From assembly GCA_964452105.1 (NCBI GenBank), contig CAYVLI010000106.1, forward strand, positions 1 to 7,759: a DNA stretch of 7,759 bases, given 5' to 3'. Below the pieces are notes generated by a model, which ran no database searches, had not been told where the DNA came from, and worked only from the letters and a program-made list of their open reading frames with translations. Shown in pieces: positions 6,866 to 7,759 of the stretch. The DNA is from CAYVLI01 sp964452105 [NCBI: uncultured Nitrospinota bacterium] (lineage in GTDB: Bacteria; JAUXIQ01). How positions within the stretch are numbered: the stretch's first letter is position 1; every line of letters begins with the position of its first letter. A program made the position numbers and the translations under genes.

Positions 6866-7340
6866 AGACGTTCTTTGAGCAAATACGTTTTTTGGGGAGG
6901 GACTGTATTTTATCCCGATTTCTTCTGCGCTACTATGCATCATGGACCGCTGCCTTGCGGGTTTTCCCTTTTGCTTTTAAATACTTGTAGTTTTGGAAAT
7001 TTGAGACCACCCTGCCCCATCTTCTCTTAACCCGCCGCCGGAGCAGGCTTGCAACCCATAATGGCTATCCGGTCTAAAATAACCGCCTTGGATTGAAGCG
7101 CCGCTTGACGACATTTTTTTATCCTGTAACCCTTTGATTATTATAAAATATCCCGTCCTAACCTTGGATTTTCGCATCTATTCTATAGAGGGGTATTTAA
7201 AAGACAGCGGATGTCAGATTCCGAATGTAAAAGGAAGGATGTGCAGGAGCGCTGTCTGCTGCGTCCGGCAATGCACGTCCCGGGGCAGGCGCAAGCCAAG
7301 CCATGCCTTTCCGCCGGGTGAGGAAACCCGACAGCGCAAG
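6866..7340. other. Gene-free stretch with local inverted repeats
   Basis: No frame here has both a credible start and recognisable protein character. The first part (6866-7190) shows nothing firm. From 7190 on there are foldable elements. AGACAGCG (7202-7209) can pair with CGCTGTCT (7250-7257), and GACAGCG recurs at 7330-7336. CGGGT-gaggaa-ACCCG (7315-7330) forms a short GC hairpin. It may be a decayed gene or a structured non-coding segment. Confidence 0.4.
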
Positions 7341-7371
7341 AATCAGTGTTCATCCGTATGCATCAGAGGTT
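7341..7371 (+). repeat. Degenerate 10-bp tandem repeat, cluster 1 (three units)
   Basis: Three abutting 10-mers, ATCAGTGTTC, ATCCGTATGC and ATCAGAGGTT, start at 7342, 7352 and 7362. All share ATC-A/C-G at their starts. Exact 10-bp phasing suggests a real, diverged tandem repeat. From memory, it resembles the ATCTGTG-type dispersed repeats found between genes in many environmental bacterial genomes. Confidence 0.45.
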
Positions 7372-7392
7372 CCCGTGCTGATAGCAAGGGAA
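7370..7392 (+). other. Hairpin between the two short-repeat clusters
   Basis: TTCCC (7370-7374) pairs with GGGAA (7388-7392), and TGCT (7376-7379) with AGCA (7383-7386). There is one G-A mismatch between the helices and a GAT loop. The role is unknown. Confidence 0.35.
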
Positions 7393-7420
7393 AGCCATAT
7401 AGTTCGGAGGTTGCTTATGC

Positions 7421-7458
7421 AATCCGCATAAATCGGCGTAATCGGCGGATTAGCGGGG
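7421..7458 (+). repeat. Degenerate ~10-bp tandem repeat, cluster 2
   Basis: The units AATCCGCATA (7421), AATCGGCGTA (7431), ATCGGCGG (7441) and ATTAGCGGGG (7449) follow the same ATC-N-G-N-G pattern and near-10-bp spacing as cluster 1 at 7341-7371. TTATGC-aatcc-GCATAA (7415-7431) makes a hairpin across its left edge. It is too short and irregular to be a CRISPR array. Confidence 0.4.
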
Positions 7459-7495
7459 GTGGAGAGTTGCTTCAAGCAAGGGGGGGTATAGTAGC

Positions 7496-7516
7496 AACCC
7501 CGCCGGTGGCGGGGTT
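7496..7516 (-). terminator. GC-rich hairpin just after the SDR stop codon
   Basis: AACCCCGCC (7496-7504), a 3-nt loop and GGCGGGGTT (7508-7516) form a perfect 9-bp stem. On the minus strand it begins one base after the SDR TGA. It is followed by GCTACTATACCCCCCC rather than a T-tract, so it is a terminator-like or 3'-stabilising stem, not a textbook intrinsic terminator. Confidence 0.6.
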
Positions 7517-7517
7517 C

Positions 7518-7759
7518 TCAAATGGTTAGCTGGCCGCCTGTCAGGTTCAGGGCTTCGCCGGTGATGTAGCCCGTTTCTTCAGAGGCCAGGAACATGACGG
7601 CGTTGCATACTTCCTCCAGGCTCGCGCTCCTGCCCTCGGGCACCCTGGCTATGATGGAGGATTTTATCTCGTCTGCGGACATGGCCAAGTAGCGGCTCAT
7701 ATCTTCGAAGACATCCTCGGAGAAGCCGGTCTCCATGAGGCCGGGGCAGACGGCGTTCA
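7518..7759 (-). CDS. Short-chain dehydrogenase/reductase, C-terminal part (gene continues beyond the window)
   Basis: The frame enters from the window edge and ends at TGA 7520-7518, giving about 79 visible residues. The fragment begins NAVCPGLMETGF, the Asn-x-x-x-Pro-Gly segment that follows the catalytic Tyr/Lys in classical SDRs. It then shows ARVPEGRSASLEEVCNAVMF, ASEETGYITGEALNL and the terminal TGGQLTI. This is the usual FabG-like C-terminus, RxPxGR...eEv...FLaSeeaxyiTGexlxxxGG. The Rossmann motif and active-site Tyr lie outside the window, so cofactor and substrate cannot be assigned. Met at 7736 is internal, not the start, because similarity continues upstream of it. Classical SDRs are about 250 residues, so about two thirds of the gene is missing here. 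Confidence 0.92.
   Translation of the reverse strand, partial: NAVCPGLMETGFSEDVFEDMSRYLAMSADEIKSSIIARVPEGRSASLEEVCNAVMFLASEETGYITGEALNLTGGQLTI

Noticed and set aside
6977-7177. Minus-strand 66-residue frame
   Set aside because: No recognised domain and no clear ribosome site; too little to call a gene.
7341-7458. CRISPR array
   Set aside because: Units are about 10 bp, degenerate and abutting, with no spacers.
7134-7529. Plus-strand 131-residue frame rich in Arg, Cys and Ser
   Set aside because: Composition looks like translated non-coding DNA. It spans the short repeats and hairpins and reads through the SDR 3' hairpin.

Overview
The window reads as an anaerobic or facultatively anaerobic, probably Desulfobacterota (deltaproteobacterial)-like chromosome. 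This is an inference from gene content: a TorD-type molybdoenzyme chaperone, a membrane histidine kinase with a c-type haem motif in its sensor domain, a selenocysteine-containing GrdB-like protein and a single-domain old-yellow-enzyme (OYE) oxidoreductase with a cysteine cluster. No rRNA, tRNA or CRISPR array was seen.

Layout. Positions 1-173 (+) hold the C-terminal end of a TorD/DmsD-like chaperone. Positions 298-2871 (+) encode a hybrid histidine kinase with a CxxCH sensor, PAS, HisKA and HATPase domains, and a degenerate receiver lacking the phosphoacceptor Asp. Convergent to it, on the minus strand, lies a likely two-gene operon. An OYE-family flavin oxidoreductase (5046-3934) is followed by a GrdB-family protein (3830-2988). 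The latter is interrupted by an in-frame TGA at 3344-3342. Directly downstream of the TGA is a perfect 8-bp hairpin at the position expected for a bacterial SECIS element. I therefore read 3830-2988 as one 280-residue selenoprotein, not two ORFs or a pseudogene.

Positions 5047-7517 are accessory-looking. A complete D-2-hydroxyacid dehydrogenase gene (5546-6604, +) sits between two diverged, same-orientation copies of a ~110-130 bp repeat (about 5219-5353 and 6746-6865). Each copy carries the same 11-nt palindrome. The dehydrogenase start codon lies inside the right arm of a perfect 11-bp inverted repeat (5491-5501/5541-5551). Positions 6866-7495 contain no convincing gene but do contain several hairpins and two clusters of a degenerate ~10-bp tandem repeat. 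The window ends in the C-terminal part of a short-chain dehydrogenase/reductase (7759-7518, -), followed by a strong GC hairpin.

How the genes work together. The OYE and selenoprotein genes are the most likely functional pair: a flavin/Fe-S reductase with a redox-active selenoprotein, without the GrdA/C/D partners of classical glycine reductase. The kinase may report redox state or a haem ligand. Its neighbour, the TorD-like gene, suggests molybdoenzyme respiration upstream. The dehydrogenase and SDR look like independent metabolic genes.
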